Assembly: GCA_030248195.1 (NCBI GenBank)
Contig: JASAND010013467.1
Location: forward strand, 1-64,000
DNA length: 64,000 bases
Origin: Trissonchulus latispiculum
Taxonomy: Eukaryota > Nematoda > Enoplea > Enoplida > Ironidae
Direction of reading: 5' to 3'
Part shown: positions 46,201-57,135 of the stretch, in pieces
Numbering within the stretch: position 1 is the first letter of the stretch
How the letters are laid out: every line of letters begins with the position of its first letter
The notes under the pieces: generated by a model
The model's input: the letters and a program-made list of their open reading frames with translations, nothing else
Databases searched by the model: none
Told to the model about the DNA's origin: nothing
Made by a program: the position numbers and the translations under genes

Positions 46201-47428
46201 CTGTTCTGAAAAATTAAAAACAAAATGCTAATAATCTTCTGCTTAACGTCAGCATTCTTGCTTCAGCTAGCCTAGCAAGCTTTAAAACATTTAGCACCAG
46301 CCAGTCAGCTAGACGACAACTTCACAAATGCTCTCAGAATTTGCAGAACTCATTTGCATAAATGCTGACAAATTTCCTTCGAAACCGTTCTTGAGAAAGT
46401 TTAACGGGGGGGGGGGAGAAATGTCGTTGCAAATACAAAGCTTAAAAGGGCGGAGGGGGGGGGGGGGTGTTGGGCAAAGTAATCTACAAAACACGAACGA
46501 AAAAAAGAACGCAAATACGCAAGGATTAAAGACAACAAGCTGACCCCCAAAAGGGGTGTGGTTCTGCGACTGAGATCTTAGAATGTAATATTTCATTTAA
46601 CGCAACAACTGAAGATTTTAGATTTTCACTATATCAAATTTTAGTTTTTGTCTCCATTCAGCCAAGCAGTCCTCTCAGTTTCTGATCTCACATCTTTGGC
46701 AAAACGATTTCTCAAGTTATTTTGTCGCTTTTCAAATTTTCTAGACGAGATATATATTATACCTATTTTAGGTCGGCAGAACTAACTTTTTGTTGCTTCC
46801 TTCCAGACGTTGAGCAAATAAAATTGATACGAGAATTGCTTAGCGTAGCTCAAAATTAGTTCTTTTCATGTCCTGCACTGCTCAGAAATCAATGATAATC
46901 GATCATCAATCGCTAGACTAAGCGATTACGTTTAGCTGATTTGGCTCTTAGTTCTAAATTTACTTTCATTTTACGAACAAATTATGTCTGATTGACAGGG
47001 TTGGATTTTCTCAGGCATTACGAAAAAAGGAAGAATCAAAAACAGTTTAGTACGTGAGGACATTTATTTAAGCTATCTAAGCTATTTAAGCTATATTTTA
47101 GCTTTAAGCTTTATTGCTTCAGATACAAGCTTTAAGTTTTTGTCAGATGCAGCCAGTCGTCTAGGAAAATATTTGTGAACTGTTCCTAAATTTGCCGACC
47201 TCATTTGCATAAATGCTGGCATCCTTTAAAACTGCTTTAATAGACAAAGTTGAAAGAGGGTGCATTGAAAACATTTGCACTATTGGATTTTGGCCAAGGG
47301 AGGGGGGATAGTGTGACGGAAATTGAAGAAATTCACCAGATTCACATTAGTATAGATCAATATAAATACGCATAATAAACAAAAATTAAAAAATTTAAAC
47401 CAAAAATGAAAGTTTAAATTTACTATAA
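43291..47428. other. 4.1-kb gene-free region with small dispersed repeats
   Basis: I see no gene. Noted: AGTTAA-family end at 43745-43785; poly-G/poly-C block at 45347-45375; G runs at 46405-46414 and 46455-46467; GGTGTGGTTCTGCGACTGAG at 46555 with a relative at 45137; CTCATTTGCATAAATGCTG at both 46348 and 47207; TTAATC-rich stretch at 44015-44130. Confidence 0.45.
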
Positions 47429-47436
47429 CCACATAG

Positions 47437-48276
47437 TAGAGATGGATCAGGGCCGACTTTTTCCGCCCGGCCCGGCCCGGCCCTGTCAAAATCTGAGGTC
47501 TGTCCGGCCCGGCCCGGCCCTGTGCCAAAAACTTCAGGCCCAGGCCCGGCCCGGCCCTGAGCGCCATTTAGGTCTGCGCGGCCCGGCCCGGCCCTGAAAA
47601 GCCCTGAGTTTTTAAACATTCTTCTATGAAGTTTTGAGACACTTAGAATTTTGTGTTCTGCCGCACTGTCGTATTCTCGATATCCAAAGTTCATGTTCTC
47701 TCAAAAAACAGTGCATTACAAATATTTCAGCATCCTACCTTGCTAAGGAAATTAGCACTGATTGTACTAAATTAGCGTGAGGTCGATTTACCGAAATAGT
47801 TAAATGCTTTACATGTTTGGATGTTTGTTTGTTTGTTTGTTTGTTTGTTTGTTTGTTTGTTTGTTTGTTTGTTTGTTTGTTGTTTGAAATAGAGTTTGAA
47901 ACAGTTATATACATACATATGTATGTAGTAGATTAAACTTCTGTTACTCGAAAGCTGATGTATATTTGATTTTGATATTGATATTGATTTGTTGTATATT
48001 CAGTCTCATTTGACACAAAGAAAGCAAGAAATTTTAAATTTAGGAAGGCAAAATCAATTCTTAGAATTGGAAAGTGTATATATGCAATAAATTAATGTGA
48101 AAAACGTCAGGGCCTGGCAGGGCAGAACAGGGCCGGGCCGGGCCGGGCTTTTTTGGGTGGGAGCTGCGCGGCCCGGCCCGGCCCTTACTGTCTTTTCCTC
48201 AGGCCCGGCCCGGCCCGGCCCAGACTGGAAACCAGGTCTGCGCGGCCGGGCTTTGTCGGCCCTGATCTCATCTCTA
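47437..48276. mobile_element. hAT-like element of GGCCCG repeats
   Basis: Tips TAGAGATGGATCAGGGCCG (left) and TAGAGATGAGATCAGGGCCG (right, read inward), with a perfect 8-bp duplication CCACATAG (47429-47436 and 48277-48284). Both subterminal regions are GGCCCGGCCC runs. The middle holds a (TTTG)n tract and no transposase. Confidence 0.9.
47822..47886. repeat. (TTTG)n microsatellite
   Basis: About fifteen near-perfect units, inside the GGCCCG element. Confidence 0.95.
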
Positions 48277-48286
48277 CCACATAGCA

Positions 48287-48613
48287 GGCCCCCTTCGGTT
48301 AAAAAAAATAAGCTCTGCACCATACTAGACCAGTGTTAAAGATAGGCGAAGCTTGCTATGAGGAACGTTGTATAGTGCTATTCCTAGCTATTTTCCGTGT
48401 AAGTAGTTCTGCCTCCAGGCAGAACAAAAATTAAACAAACTAAAATCAGAAAGTTCAAATTCTTTATTACAGGCCCCCGTCGGTTAAAAAAATTAGCTCA
48501 AGAACATACGAGACCTATGTTGAAGATAGGCAACATTTGAATTGAGAATACCTTCACTGTGCAATTCCTATCTATTTTCCGCGTAAATAGTTCTGCCTTC
48601 AGGCAGAACAAAA
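48287..48613. repeat. Tandem pair of about 185-bp units each ending in a 9-bp hairpin
   Basis: Unit 1 (48287-48431) and unit 2 (48472-48613) share GGTTAAAAAAA at the start, AAGATAGGC in the middle, and ATTCCTA, CTATTTTCCG and the hairpin GTTCTGCCT/AGGCAGAAC at the end, followed by AAAAA. The centres have diverged while the blocks that could pair (AGATAGG with CCTATCT; the terminal hairpin) are kept. It might be a structured RNA or a mobile-element remnant. No known RNA family is recognised. Confidence 0.55.
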
Positions 48614-49953
48614 AGTAAAAAAGTTAGTGAAACATTAACTTTCTGACCTCTGAGCACGCTATGTATGATAAGGCTGTGCTAAGCATAACTTTAGAAAGCC
48701 TTGAATGAAAAACTAATTAATGACATAATTAGATTAGTGAAGACAATTTCGCACAAATCAAAGTCACTTGATCACTTAGAAGGTTCACAAAAGAAAATCA
48801 CATTAACGTGGGAACGCATACAACAAATTGCTGAAAGCAAAAAGTCATTTGGGTAGGTTACTTTTCTGCCGAGCTTCCTGAAACCTATAGCTCTGCACTT
48901 AGCAAGAACCGACTAAGTTTCACGTTTGCGTAGGATATAGTCTATCTAGTAACCTAAAGTTGACGCACTCGTTTTCTCCATTGTCTCTTGCGTAGGAGCT
49001 TATCCAGAGGCGTATAGATAAGCTAAGATTAAGTCTGAATCAAACAGCAAAAAGGATAGGAACTAAAGCTTACCTGGCGGAGTACTAAATTTGTTTACTA
49101 CTAATGACCATAGCACGGGGAAGCATCACTTATACCACCCAAGAATCCGGTTATTTTCGGTGATCTCGGTAACATGCTGAAACCCGGAAAATCTGGCTTT
49201 GGGATTTCGAAATCGAAAAATCTTCGGTCGGCAGCCCCCCCCCCCTTCAAATTCGAATTTCGGCTCTTGCACACGCATTTTTTGGCCTGTTGTGATATCA
49301 GTGTCAGTTTCAGTGTCAGTTGAGGCAGATTAGAGAAATTATCCGATAACTAACTAAGGAGCGGAATTTCTAAATGCTCAAGTGGACAGTGCAGGAATAA
49401 CGTTGATAGGAAAATTTTGGGTAGAGCATACGGAGACCAGAGTTATACATAGTCCAAAGGTACAGTTTAGTCAGATTAGCATTTAATTTTTTAGAACTGA
49501 TCGAGATTTATCCAGCTCGTTGTCGAAAATAAACTCACTGAACTTTGAGCAAACATATGCAGGAGACCGTACATAAAATGGTGGTCAATCAATTGGAAAT
49601 GGTTAAACTATCATATATGAGCTTTAGTATATTACTACTGCTCCAGTAGCGTTTTCTCAACTGGTGGGTAGATCGAAAATCCAGGTTTTCTTCTGGCGTT
49701 TCGCCCAAATTTTGCCCACACAGAAAAAACGGCTTGGGTGGTGAGTTTCCAGTTTTGGCGCCCCTATTGTGTCTAAAAGCAGACTTGATACGTGGAGTTG
49801 TAAATAATTTCACTTTTAATAATAATGGCATTTAGAGACCGTAAACATAAGGTACTTATTAGAATTTTAAGTTGTACCACACTACAAACATTGACTTAAA
49901 TTCGGAGTCATGAAAATAAAATATATATATTAATAATCATAATAATAATAATA

Positions 49954-49990
<37 letters not shown>

Positions 49991-50352
49991 TCTTATTATT
50001 ATAATGAATGTAAAAACCTTGGGATTTGTACTAACTTCTTTAATTTTTAAGAAATGTCTCCCTAAAACATTTGAGGATGATGTCTTGAAGTCTTGAAAGT
50101 TACTAAAAGTTTCTAATTTAATGTCAAAATTGGCTAAATTAAAAAGCTATCCAATGGAAAGACAAACGAAACCTTTTATTGGTCACACATGACAGCATTC
50201 CTCCCACTGTTATTCAGAGATTCCTAATTTAAATCTAGTACTTCTCCAGCGAAATTGAATTGGGAAAATTAAACTTTTTTCCATCCTAAAAACTGTCATC
50301 TCCGATATCTACGGGGGAAAGCTATCTGGGGATGTTTCCACGATACATATCA
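48614..50352. other. Gene-free region
   Basis: I see no gene. A (TAA)n microsatellite lies at 49918-49992 and a run of 12 C near 49237. About 49160-49275 resembles 45390-45490 (a poly-C-bearing repeat). Confidence 0.4.
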
Positions 50353-50400
50353 AGAGTACATAATACATAAGAGCGTGACAAAAGCGTGATACTCTGTGCA
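50353..50400. mobile_element. End of the AAGAGTAC element family
   Basis: CAAGAGTACATAATACATAA then GAGCGTGACAAAAGCGTG. Matches ends at 28957-28991, 30720-30758 and 31570-31606 in reverse. No second end found. Confidence 0.6.
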
Positions 50401-50980
50401 GTGAGAGCCAAAAGTATACTGCGCATCTCGACCAGAAGCCAGGGAATGATATTGAGATGTTTCGAGAACGGAGGATGGGTGAGAGGGAACAGCTGGTTTG
50501 AGAAAGGAGTTCAAGAATGACAGCTTAGTCTTGTTTTCTAACGTGAGCTCAGATTAGTTTGCAATCCTACGCTGTTCCCACCACTAAAACAATCTATTTC
50601 TACCTCGCTACCGTCCAAAGAAATAGCTCCTCACCACCAGTTTGCGGAAATTAAAGCAAACTAAACGATTTGACATATTTATAACTCTACTCTGCTCTAA
50701 ATCTTTCTCGCACGCTCACGCAAAGCCTTGATGCTTCTACCGAGTGTCAAACACAGACACCACTAAATGAAGTCATCAAAAGTAGTGAATTAATCACAAA
50801 AAGCTGTTCATCGCGTTTCTGATCTAATATTAGCATAAACTCATTAATAAATTGAAACAGGTTCAAAAGCCCTCAAGGGTCGCAGGGTAAAATGTTGGGA
50901 ACATTAGCATAGACGCAAGCCTAATTCTATAGATGGGACAAATGTTGGCTAAACATTGTAACAGCTAAACGGGTGTGTGC
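50401..50980. other. Gene-free region
   Basis: I see no gene or clear repeat. Confidence 0.35.
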
Positions 50981-51070
50981 GGAAGTGGGTCGCAATTTTG
51001 TGACCCGCGGGTACCCGCGACCCGTGACCCACGACCCACTGAGATTGCGTCGACCCATTTGACCCACTTC
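50981..51070. repeat. Isolated block of GGGTCGC / GGGTACCC repeats related to the satellite
   Basis: GGAAGTGGGTCGC is followed by GACCCGCGGGTACCCGCGAC and several GACCCAC. The mirror image of the first part (GCGACCCACTTCC) closes the main satellite block at 55815-55827. The two could be the ends of one ancestral element. Confidence 0.55.
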
Positions 51071-51163
51071 TTAAACTTGGACATTTTTGCTTATTTACGT
51101 ACTCTATAGCATGCATCGAGCAAAATTAACGCCCTAAGAATGTACATAGTGAAGTATTAAAAC

Positions 51164-51497
51164 GGGGCAATGGAACAGCCTCCGTGGGAAATCCGATGGA
51201 CATGGACCCCATCAAATGGAGATCCCCACAGGTGTCTCCTGGCATCCGTCTGGTCAACGGCGCTAAATGGTTTCCGATTCTGCGGGGCATGGCTGATCCT
51301 TCCCCTTTCTGTTTTTATCTTCAGTCACGTCGGAGCTGGATACTTCCTGACCTTAAACTATGCTACCGAGCAGGTGAACAATCTCTATCGCCCTATTCCG
51401 GGCTTCTCTTTGTTGTCTGCCTTGCAAAGACTTGTGCTGGGCCTGGAGGTGGAGGCTCCCAATATGGATGCACAATCCGCCTGCCGCCATGAATGAA
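51164..51497 (+). mobile_element. 5'-truncated retroposon with 14-bp target duplication
   Basis: TGAAGTATTAAAAC occurs at 51150-51163 and again at 51498-51511. The insert is GC-richer than its surroundings and ends in (ATGA)n, the kind of short 3' repeat seen in some LINE clades such as RTE. Two overlapping frames of about 105 aa are open but show no reverse-transcriptase motif. It may be the 3' end of a LINE or a SINE. Confidence 0.7.
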
Positions 51498-51511
51498 TGA
51501 AGTATTAAAAC

Positions 51512-52011
51512 TTTCAAACAAAACTTTAGCGTTCACTGCTAACTCCGTCTACGATTTCATCTACGTTTTTGCTGCTTCTGAGGATGCTATATGCTATCTC
51601 AAAAGTGTTGGGACCTCAATCGGTCAGTAGTATCAGTATTTAGGCAAAGTTTTGAAGAAAGTTTATTTTCTTGTAGTAATTTCATTAAAGTTCAGTACAT
51701 TCTTATTTATTTTTCAGCTAAGCTGCAACTACCGCAGGAGTGTTGCAACACCGTCCACTCCTAACCTGGATATGATAGCAAACTACCATTTTAGCAGTTT
51801 ATTTGTATCATGCACATTATTAGCACCTACCAATAAAATTAGGATATTATTAAAATATATTATTATTAAAAGCAATATTATAATGTATAAAGACATAAAA
51901 AGAATCAAAAGCTAGCGAAAAAATGAAAATTTAACATACATTGTAAATTTCCTGCTGAAATTAGCCCAAAATTTTGCGTAAAGATGGTGTGAACAAAAAT
52001 AACTCTTGACC
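51512..52011. other. Gene-free AT-rich stretch before the satellite
   Basis: I see no convincing gene. A frame at 51652-51915 starts with a hydrophobic stretch but is AT-driven. Confidence 0.35.
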
Positions 52012-52100
52012 CGCTCTGACCCGCGGGTACCCACTGACCTGAAAGTCGACCCTCGGGTACCCACTGACCTGAAAGTCGACCCTCGGGTACCCACTGACCT

Positions 52101-52137
<37 letters not shown>

Positions 52138-55100
52138 AAGTCGACCCTCGGGTACCCACTGACCTGAAAAGTCGACCCTCGGGTACCCACTGACCTGAAA
52201 ATTCGACCCTTCGGGCACCCACTGACCTGAAAGTCGACCCTCGGGTACCCACTGACCTGAAAGTCAACCCTACAGCTACCCACTGACCTGAAAGTCACCC
52301 TCTGACCCCTCAGTGCTACCCACTGACCTGAAATTCGACCCTCGGGTACCCACTGACCCTGGAAGTCGACACTGCGGGTTACCCACTGACCTGAGTTTGC
52401 AAAGTTAACTGCCACCCTCCTGGATTTACCTGCGACCATCAATTTTTCGACCTCCTCAGATACCCAAAGCCTGACCATGTTAGCTCTAACCCTCGGGTAC
52501 CCACTGACGCTGACCTGAAAGTCGACACTCGGGTACCCACTGACCTGAAAGTCGACCCTCGGGTACCCACTGACCTGAAAAGTCACCCTCGGGTATCCCA
52601 CTGACCTGAAAGTCGACCCTCGGGCACCCCCCGACCTGAAAGTCGACCCGCGGGTACCCACTGACCTGAAAGTCGACCCGCAGGTACCCACTGACCTGAA
52701 AGTCGACCCTCGGGTACCCACTGACCTGAAAGTCCGACCCTCGGGTACCCACTGACCTAAAAGTCGACCCCCAGGTACCCACTGACCATAAAGAAGTCGA
52801 CCCTCGGGAGCGCTGCTGACCTGGTCGATCCGCGGAACCCACTGACCTGAAAGTCGACCTCGGTGCCGACTGACCTAAAAGTCGACCCGCGGGTACCCAC
52901 TGACCTGAAAGTCGACCCGCGGGTACCCACTGACCCTGTAAGTCGACCCGCGGGTACCCACTAACCTGAAAGTCGACCCGCAGGTACCCACTGACCTGAA
53001 AATCGACCCTCGGGTACCCACTGACCTGAAAGTCGACCCGCGGGTACCCACTGACCTGAAAGTCGACCCTCGGGTACCCACTGACCTAAAAGTCGACCCC
53101 CCGAGTACCCACTGACCTGAAAAGTCGACCCTCAGGTACCCACTGACCTGAAAGTCGACCCTCGGGTACCCACTGACCTGAAAGTCGACCCTCGAGGTAC
53201 CCACTGACCTGAAAGTCGACCCCCGAACACCCACTGACCCTGAAAGTCGACCCTCGGGTACCCACTGACCTGAAAGTCGACACGCGGGTACCCACTGACC
53301 TGAAAGTCGACCCTCGGGTACCCACTGACCTGAAAGTCGACCCTCGGGTACCCACTGACCTGAAAGTCGACACGCGGGTACCCACTGACCTGAAAGTCGA
53401 CCCTCGGGTACCCACTGACCTGAAAGTCGACCCTCGGGTACCCACTGACCTGAAAGTCGACCCGCTGGGAACCCTTTGACCTGTAAGATCGACCCGCGAG
53501 TACACTTTGACCGGAAAGTCGACCCGCGGGTACCCACTGACCTGAAAGTCGACCCTCGGGTACCGACTGACCTAAAAGTCGACCCGCGGGTGCCCACTGA
53601 CCTGAAAGTCGACCCGCGGGTACCCACTGACCTGTAAGTCGACCCGCGGGTACCCACTGACCTGAAAGTCGACCCGCGGGTACCCACTGACCTGAAAATC
53701 GTCCCTCGGGTACCCACTGACCTGAAAGTCGACCCGCAAGGTCTGGCCTGAAAGTCGACCCGCGGGTCCCCACTGAGCTGAAAGTCGACCCGCGGGTACC
53801 CACTGACCTGAAAGTCGACCCTCGGGTACCCACTGACCTGAAAGTCGACCCGCGGGAACCCACTGACCTGAAAGTCGACCCGCGGGTACCCACTGACCTG
53901 AAAGTCGACCCTCGGGTACCGACTGACCTAAAAGTCGACCCGCGGGTGCCCACTGACCTGAAAGTCGACCCGCGGGTACCCACTGACCTGAAAGTCGACC
54001 CTCGGGTACACGAGCTTGAAGTCGACCCTCGGTACCCACTGACCTGGTCGACCCTCGGGTTTCCACTGCCCTGAAAGTCGACACGCGGGTACCCACTGAC
54101 CTGAAAGTCGACCCTCGGGTACCCACTGACCTGAAAGTCGACCCGCGGGTACCCACTGACCTGAAAATTGACCTCGGGTACTGCATGACCTGAAAGTCGA
54201 CCCGCGGGTACCCACTGACGCTGACGAGTCGACCCTCGGGTACCCACTGACCTGAAAGTCGACACGCGGGTACCCACTGACCTGAAAGTCGACACGCGGG
54301 TACCCACTGACCTGAAAGTCGACCCTCGGGTACCCACTGACCTGAAAGTCGACCCTCGGGTACCCACTGACCTGAAAGTCGACCCGCGGGTACCCACTGA
54401 CCTGAAAGTCGACCCTCGGGTACCCACTGACCTGAAAGTCGACCCTCGGGTACCCACTGACCTGAAAGTCGACCCTCGGGTACCCACTGACCTGAAAGTC
54501 GACACGCGGGTACCCACTGACCTGAAAGTCGACCCGCGGGTACCCACTGACCTGGAAAGTCGACCCGCGGAGTACCCACTGACCTGAAAGTCGACCCGCG
54601 GGTACCATCACTGACCTGAAAATCGACCCGCGGGTACCCACTGACCTGAAAGTCGACCCGCGGGTACCCACTGACCTGAAAGTCGACCCCGGGCACCACC
54701 ACGACCTAAAAGTCGACCCGCGGGTACCCACTCGACCTGAAAGTCGACCCGCGGGTACCCACTGACCTGAAAGTCGACCCGCGGGTACCCACTGACCTGA
54801 AAGTCGACCCGCGGGTACCCACTGACCCGGAGAAGTCGACCCCCGGGTACCCACTGACCTGGAAAGTCAACACGCGGGTACCCACTGACCTGAAAGTCGA
54901 CCCTCGGGTACCCACTGACCTGAAAGTCGACACACGGGTACCCACTGACCTGAAAGTCGACCCGCGGGAACCCACTGACCTGAAAGTCGACCCGCGGGTA
55001 CCCACAGACCTGAAAGTCGACCCTCGGGTACCCACTGACCTGAAAGTTGACCTCGGGTACCCACTGACCTGAAAGTCGACCCTCGGGTACCCACGACCTG

Positions 55101-55834
55101 AAAGTCGACCCGCGGGCACCCACTGAAAGTCGACCCGCGGGAACCCACTGACCTGAAAGTCGACCCGCGGGTACCCACTGACCTGAAAGTCGACCCTCGG
55201 GTACCCACTGACCTGAAAGTCGACCCTCGGGTACCGACTGACCTAAAAGTCGACCCGCGGGTGCCCACTGACCTGAAAGTCGACCCGCGGGTACCCACTG
55301 ACCTGTAAGTCGACCCGCGGGTACCCACTGACCTGAAAGTCGACCCGCGGGTACCCACTGACCTGAAAGTCGACCTCGGGTACCCACTGACCTGAAAGTC
55401 AACCCGCGGGTACCCACTGACCTGAAAGTCGACCCGCGGGTACCCACTGACCTGAAAGTCGACCCGCGGGTACCCACTGACCTGAAAGTCGACCCTCGGG
55501 TACCCACTGACCTGAAAGTCAACCCGCGGGTACCCACTGACCTGAAAGTCGACCCGCGGGTACCCACTGACCTGAAAGTCGACCCGCGGGTACCCAGTGA
55601 CCTGTAAGTCGGCCCGCGGGTACCCACTGACCTGAAAGTCGACCCTCGGGTACCCACTGACCTGAAAGTCGACCCTCGGGTACCCACTGACCTGAAAGTT
55701 CGACCCGCGGGTACCCACTGACCTGAAAGTCGACCCGCGGGTACTCACTGACCTGAAAGTCGACCCTCGGGTACCCACTGACCTGAAAGTCGACCCGCGG
55801 GTACCCGCGAGTCCGCGACCCACTTCCAACTCTG
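52012..55834. repeat. 30-bp satellite, main block
   Basis: Over a hundred copies of a 30-base unit, GGGTACCCACTGACCTGAAA plus GTCGACCCKC, where K is G or T (two main variants). Each unit holds the palindromes GGGTACCC and GTCGAC. The period is a multiple of three, so minus-strand frames stay open as repeats of 10-residue peptides (for example [10 protein letters not shown]). These are not genes. The first part (52250-52870) has more substitutions and indels and includes a decayed spacer S1 at 52393-52490. A 36-G run interrupts one unit at 52101-52136. The right edge is GCGACCCACTTCCAACTCTG. Confidence 0.93.
52101..52136. repeat. 36-base poly-G inside one satellite unit
   Basis: The unit reads GACCT, 36 G, AAAGTCGACC. 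Removing 35 G restores the normal unit exactly. It could be a real expansion or a sequencing/assembly fill. Confidence 0.9.
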
Positions 55835-55842
55835 TGAGTGCT

Positions 55843-56040
55843 AAACATGACTAAACATGTATTTCAGGAAAAGACCTTAGGAGAAAACCGTGATGTGGGG
55901 GCAGAGAGCCTTGCTCGGGAAATAAGTCTTTCTCGTATTTCTCAACAAAAACAGTTTGCAAAGTTAACTGCACGGTCTGGATTTACCTGGATTATCAATT
56001 TTTCGAGCTTTCAGCCCAAAGCCAGGGCCACGTTGCTCTG
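55843..56040. repeat. Spacers S2 + S1 of the satellite array
   Basis: S2 (ATGTATTTCAGGAAAAGA ... CTCAACAAAAAC) followed by S1 (AGTTTGCAAAGTTAACTGC ... GGGCCACGTTGCTCT). S1 recurs at about 56489, 56791, 58524, 58917 and 60616. S2 recurs at 56695 and 58818. They punctuate the 30-bp arrays. No coding capacity seen. Confidence 0.85.
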
Positions 56041-57135
56041 ACCCGCGGGTAACCACTGACACTGACCTAAAAGTCGACCCGCGGGTACCCACTGACCTGA
56101 AAGTCGACCCGCGGGTACCCACTGACCTGTAAGTCGACCCGCGGGTACCCACTGACCTGAAAGTCGACCCTCGGGTACCCACTGACCTGAAAGTCGACCC
56201 GCGGGTACCCACTGACCTGAAAGTCGACCCGCGGGTACCCACTGACCTGAAAGTCGACCCTCGGGTACCCACTGACCTGAAAGTCGACCCTCGGGTACCC
56301 ACTGACCTAAAAGTCGACCCGTGGGTACCCACTGACCTGAAAGTCGACCCTCGGCTACCCACTGACCTGAAAGTCGACCCGCGGGTACCCACTGACCTGA
56401 AAGTCGACCCGCGGGTACCCACTGACCTGAAAGTCGACCCTCGGGTACCCACTGACCTGAAAGTCGACCCTCGGGTTACCCACTGACCTAGTTTGCAAAG
56501 TTAACTGCACGGTCTGGATTTACCTGGATTATCAATTTTTCGAGCTTTCTTCCCAAATCCAGGACCACGTTGCGCTCTGACCCGCGGGTACCCATCACTA
56601 CCTGAAGTCGACTTGTCCGTGGGTACCCACTGACCTGAAAGTCGACCCTCGGGTACCCACTGACCTGAAAGTCGACCCTCGGGTACCCACTGACATGTAT
56701 TTCAGGAAAAGAATTTAGGAGAAAACCGTGATGTGGGGGCAGAGAGCATTGCTCGGGAAATAAGTCTTTCTCGTATTTCTCAACAAAAACAGTTTGCAAA
56801 GTTAACTGCACGGTCTGGATTTACCTGGATTATCAATTTTTCGAGCTTTCAGCCGTAGGCCAGGGCCACGTTGCACTGACCCGCGGGTACCCACTGACAC
56901 TGACCTGAAAGTCGACCCTCGGGTACCCACTGACCTGAAAGTCGACCCTCGGGTACCCACTGACCTGAAAGTCGACCCTCGGGTACCCACTGACCTGAAA
57001 GTCGACCCTCGGGTACCCACTAACCTGAAAGTCGACCCTCGGGTACCCACTGACCTGAAAGTCGACCCGCGGGTACCCACTGACCTGAAAGTCGACCCTC
57101 GGGTACCCACTGACCTGAAAGTCGACCCGCGGGTA
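56041..57135. repeat. Satellite blocks alternating with spacers S1 and S2
   Basis: 30-bp arrays at 56041-56488, 56581-56694 and 56881-57135, separated by S1 (56489-56580) and S2+S1 (56695-56880). Confidence 0.9.

Noticed and set aside
48287..48613. Spliced-leader or U-snRNA genes
   Set aside because: A U-rich tract on the minus strand recalls an Sm site, but I find no consistent leader/donor junction in both units and no match to known snRNA cores.
51170..51496. Protein gene in the GC-rich segment
   Set aside because: Two overlapping frames are open with equal length, there is no domain, and the segment is bounded by a target duplication and an ATGA tail, so it is a retroposon.
52012..55834. 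CRISPR-like array
   Set aside because: The repeats are contiguous with no unique spacers, the genome is eukaryotic, and no cas gene is present.
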